In this document: positions 6,985 through 8,611 of the stretch, one piece after another
Layout: every line of letters begins with the position of its first letter
How positions within the stretch are numbered: the first letter of the stretch is position 1
Notes under the pieces: generated by a model
What the model was told of the DNA's origin: nothing
What the model saw: only the letters and a program-made list of their open reading frames with translations
Databases searched by the model: none
DNA from: JAHECQ01 sp047638695
GTDB lineage: Bacteria; Actinomycetota; Acidimicrobiia; Acidimicrobiales; SZUA-35
Reading direction: 5' to 3'
Assembly (NCBI GenBank): GCA_047638695.1
Contig: JBLINY010000163.1
Coordinates: 1 to 8,611, forward strand
DNA: 8,611 nt
Translations under genes and position numbers: made by a program

Positions 6985-7006
6985 GAGGCACCATCACGGT
7001 GCTTTT
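6985..7006 (+). terminator. Possible weak terminator or attenuator hairpin before the PLP-enzyme gene
   Basis: GCACC (6988-6992) and GGTGC (6998-7002) pair around the loop ATCAC, and TTTT (7003-7006) follows. The stem can lengthen by one A-U and two G-U pairs into the T-run. It lies 40 bases after the stop of the 809-aa gene and 20 bases before the next ATG. It may partly end transcription of the CoA-transferase, or the two genes may still be cotranscribed. Confidence 0.5.
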
Positions 7007-7026
7007 GGAGGACAAGAAAGCTGGAG

Positions 7027-8208
7027 ATGATTGATCTCGAGCGGGTTCGGGCCGATACCCCGGCCACCGATGAGCTGATTCATTTCAACAACGCGGGATC
7101 GTCCTTGCCGCCACGCCCGGTGGTCGACGCGGTGAAGGCATATATCGATCTCGAAGCGGCATCAGGCGGCTACGAGGCAGCCGCTCAGACCGCGGCGGCC
7201 GACGCCCAGCTCTACGCCAGCGCGGCGCAGCTCTTGAACTGCGCTACTTCCGAAGTGGCGTTTACCGTCAGCGCGTCCGATGCCTGGTGGCGGGCCTTCA
7301 ACAGCATTCCGTTGGAGGCTGGCGACCGGATCGTCACCGGTCGAGCCGAGTACATCGCCAACGCCTTTGGACTCATCCAGGCCCAAAAGCGCGGGGTGCA
7401 CATCGATCTCATCGACGACGACGAACACGGCCAGATCGATCTCGACATGCTGGCCGATCGGGTCAACCAGGATGATGTCAAGCTTGTTGCACTCACCCAT
7501 GTGCCAACGAGCTCAGGGTTAATCAACCCAGCAGCAGAGGTTGGTGCGCTGGCCAAGGAGGCGGGCGCCTGGTTCCTGCTCGACGCCTGCCAGTCGGCCG
7601 GACAGTTGCCGTTGGACGTCGAGGCCTTCCAGTGCGATTTCCTGTCGCTCACCGGCCGCAAATTCTTGCGCGGCCCCCGAGGAACCGGCCTGCTGTACGC
7701 CCGCTCGAGCCGTTTCGACGAATTGCAATCGGGACCGTTCATCGACGGTCGGTCGGCCGACTGGACGTCGCCGTACGAATACAAGCTCCAACCAACGGCA
7801 CAGCGATTCGAGCTGTTCGAGGTGAACTACGCGGCCAAGCGAGGGTTCGGCGTGGCCCTCGACTACGCGCTCGAAATCGGGCTCGACAACATCGCGGACC
7901 GGGTTGGACCCCTGGCGGAGGCCCTGCGCCAGGGACTGGCGGCGATCGATGGCGTGTCGATCCATGACCCCGGCGTGAACAAGTGCGGCATCGTCACTTT
8001 CACCGTCGAAGACTGGGCCCCGTCAGATGTGCAAGCCAGACTTTGGACCGAACAAGTGAACATCAGCCTTGGGGGCGCGGCCAGCGCACAGTTCGACCTC
8101 GGCCACCGAGGCATTCCCGCGGTGGCCCGGGCGTCGGTGCACTACTTCAACACCGAGGCCGAAGTTCAGCGCGTGGTCGAACTCGTTGGTGAACTGAACC
8201 CCGGTTAG
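7027..8208 (+). CDS. PLP-dependent class V aminotransferase-fold enzyme (not a cysteine desulfurase)
   Basis: This 393-aa protein has the fold type I, aminotransferase class V architecture, at normal length. Seen in order: FNNAGSSLPPRPV (20-32), the substrate and phosphate end of the fold; THVPTSSGLINP (157-168); FLLDACQSAGQ with D186 (pyridine nitrogen) and Q189 (O3'); DFLSLTGRKFLRGPRGTGLLY with K212 as the Schiff-base lysine; and a C-terminal ARASVHYFNTEAEV (368-380) that carries the family's substrate-binding Arg and closing motif. The mobile loop near 345-366 has no cysteine, so sulfur transfer of the NifS/SufS type is unlikely. A C-N or C-S lyase or transaminase is more probable, and EgtE-like ergothioneine lyase relatives share this general form. 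GGAGG lies 15 bases upstream and GGAG abuts the ATG, so initiation is slightly irregular. It is flanked on both sides by CaiB/BaiF genes on the same strand, suggesting it handles an amino or thio compound whose carbon skeleton is then CoA-activated. The substrate is not inferable. Confidence 0.9.
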   Translation: MIDLERVRADTPATDELIHFNNAGSSLPPRPVVDAVKAYIDLEAASGGYEAAAQTAAADAQLYASAAQLLNCATSEVAFTVSASDAWWRAFNSIPLEAGDRIVTGRAEYIANAFGLIQAQKRGVHIDLIDDDEHGQIDLDMLADRVNQDDVKLVALTHVPTSSGLINPAAEVGALAKEAGAWFLLDACQSAGQLPLDVEAFQCDFLSLTGRKFLRGPRGTGLLYARSSRFDELQSGPFIDGRSADWTSPYEYKLQPTAQRFELFEVNYAAKRGFGVALDYALEIGLDNIADRVGPLAEALRQGLAAIDGVSIHDPGVNKCGIVTFTVEDWAPSDVQARLWTEQVNISLGGAASAQFDLGHRGIPAVARASVHYFNTEAEVQRVVELVGELNPG

Positions 8209-8218
8209 CTAGCCGACC

Positions 8219-8224
8219 TAGGAT
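8219..8224 (+). promoter_or_regulatory. Candidate -10 box TAGGAT upstream of the last CoA-transferase gene
   Basis: TAGGAT matches the actinobacterial TAnnnT -10 pattern and lies 11 bases after the stop of the PLP-enzyme gene and 47 bases before the ATG at 8272. TGAACC (8195-8200), 18 bases upstream, is a poor -35 match. A small stem, GTGCC (8232-8236) with GGCAC (8247-8251), would sit at the start of the leader. The gene may therefore have its own promoter besides read-through. This rests on motif and position alone. Confidence 0.35.
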
Positions 8225-8271
8225 ACGTCCTGTGCCAGTGGGGACCGGCACGACATCGAAACGGGGAAGCA

Positions 8272-8611
8272 ATGCCGCAGCAAGACGGTCGTGAACTCAT
8301 TCTCGAAGGAGTCAAGGTTCTCGACCTCACGCAATATCTGGCCGGATCCGGGGTCACCCGAATGATGGCCGAGCTCGGAGCCGAGATCATCAAAGTCGAG
8401 CTGCCCGACGGCGGTGACGGCGCCCGGCTGCTGCCGGTTATCAAAGAAGGTCGGTCGGCCTGGTTCGTGCAGCACAACCGGGGAAAAAAGAGCCTGTGCG
8501 TCGACTGGAACACCGATGCCGGCCTTCAACTCATCAAGGATCTCGTGCCCCACGTCGACGTGGTTGCCGAGAACACCGGCACTCCGGAAATTCTGGCCAA
8601 ACGGGGCCTCG
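8272..8611 (+). CDS. CaiB/BaiF (family III) CoA-transferase, N-terminal part, cut by window edge
   Basis: An open frame of 113 codons runs from ATG 8272 off the right edge. It shows the classic opening of the family: ILEGVKVLDLTQYLAGSG (10-27), MMAELGAEIIKVELPDGGDGAR (31-52), then HNRGKKSLCVDWNTDAG (67-83) and HVDVVAENTGTPEILAKRGL. These match the nucleotide-binding-like first half of single-domain transferases more cleanly than the other copies in this window, so an ordinary active enzyme is likely. The catalytic Asp, expected near residue 170, lies outside the window. GGGGA at 8263-8267, four bases before the start, is the only ribosome-site candidate. It lies 63 bases downstream of the PLP-enzyme gene. 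Whether it is a single- or double-domain protein cannot be told. Confidence 0.9.
   Translation, partial: MPQQDGRELILEGVKVLDLTQYLAGSGVTRMMAELGAEIIKVELPDGGDGARLLPVIKEGRSAWFVQHNRGKKSLCVDWNTDAGLQLIKDLVPHVDVVAENTGTPEILAKRGL

Noticed and set aside
1..8611. tRNA or rRNA genes, CRISPR arrays, insertion sequences or att-type repeats
   Set aside because: No cloverleaf with a TTCGA-type arm, no regularly spaced repeats, no transposase or terminal inverted repeats were seen in the gaps or elsewhere.

Overview
The window is GC-rich and densely coded on both strands, with short gaps, GTG/ATG starts and weak or absent Shine-Dalgarno sequences. Together with the protein families present, this suggests an actinobacterium, perhaps a marine or soil member of the Acidimicrobiia. 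The taxonomic call is inference from style and gene content only; there is no rRNA or other marker gene.

Layout. At the left edge (53-208, +) is a tiny Lys/Asp/Ala-rich protein resembling the MT0933/Rv0909 antitoxin family. It appears to start at an ATA codon behind a strong ribosome binding site and is followed by a clear intrinsic terminator (287-323). Convergent to it is a three-gene operon on the minus strand, read from about 4.48 kb down to 374. Its genes are a 446-aa single-domain CaiB/BaiF (family III) CoA-transferase homologue, a 772-aa protein made of two CaiB/BaiF domains joined head to tail, and a 143-aa SnoaL/NTF2-fold protein. The first two overlap by ATGA and the third follows after 16 bases. 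Only about 41 bases separate this operon from a divergent plus-strand series: an 809-aa two-domain CaiB/BaiF protein (4519-6948), a class V PLP-dependent enzyme (7027-8208) and the start of a fourth CaiB/BaiF protein (8272 to the right edge).

How the genes may work together. The window holds at least six family III CoA-transferase domains in four proteins. In both two-domain proteins the C-terminal domain keeps the aspartate that carries the acyl group in this family, while the N-terminal domain has an aromatic residue there. The 446-aa protein also lacks the aspartate, and by sequence it resembles the N-terminal half of the 809-aa protein. Each divergent unit therefore appears to pair inactive and active domains, either fused or translationally coupled. 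A reasonable reading is a catabolic locus that activates one or more carboxylic acids by CoA exchange. The SnoaL-like protein and the PLP enzyme would then act on the CoA thioester or on its precursor. The substrate cannot be read from the sequence. No transporter, regulator, mobile element, RNA gene or CRISPR array was seen, and no gap between genes exceeds about 170 bases.
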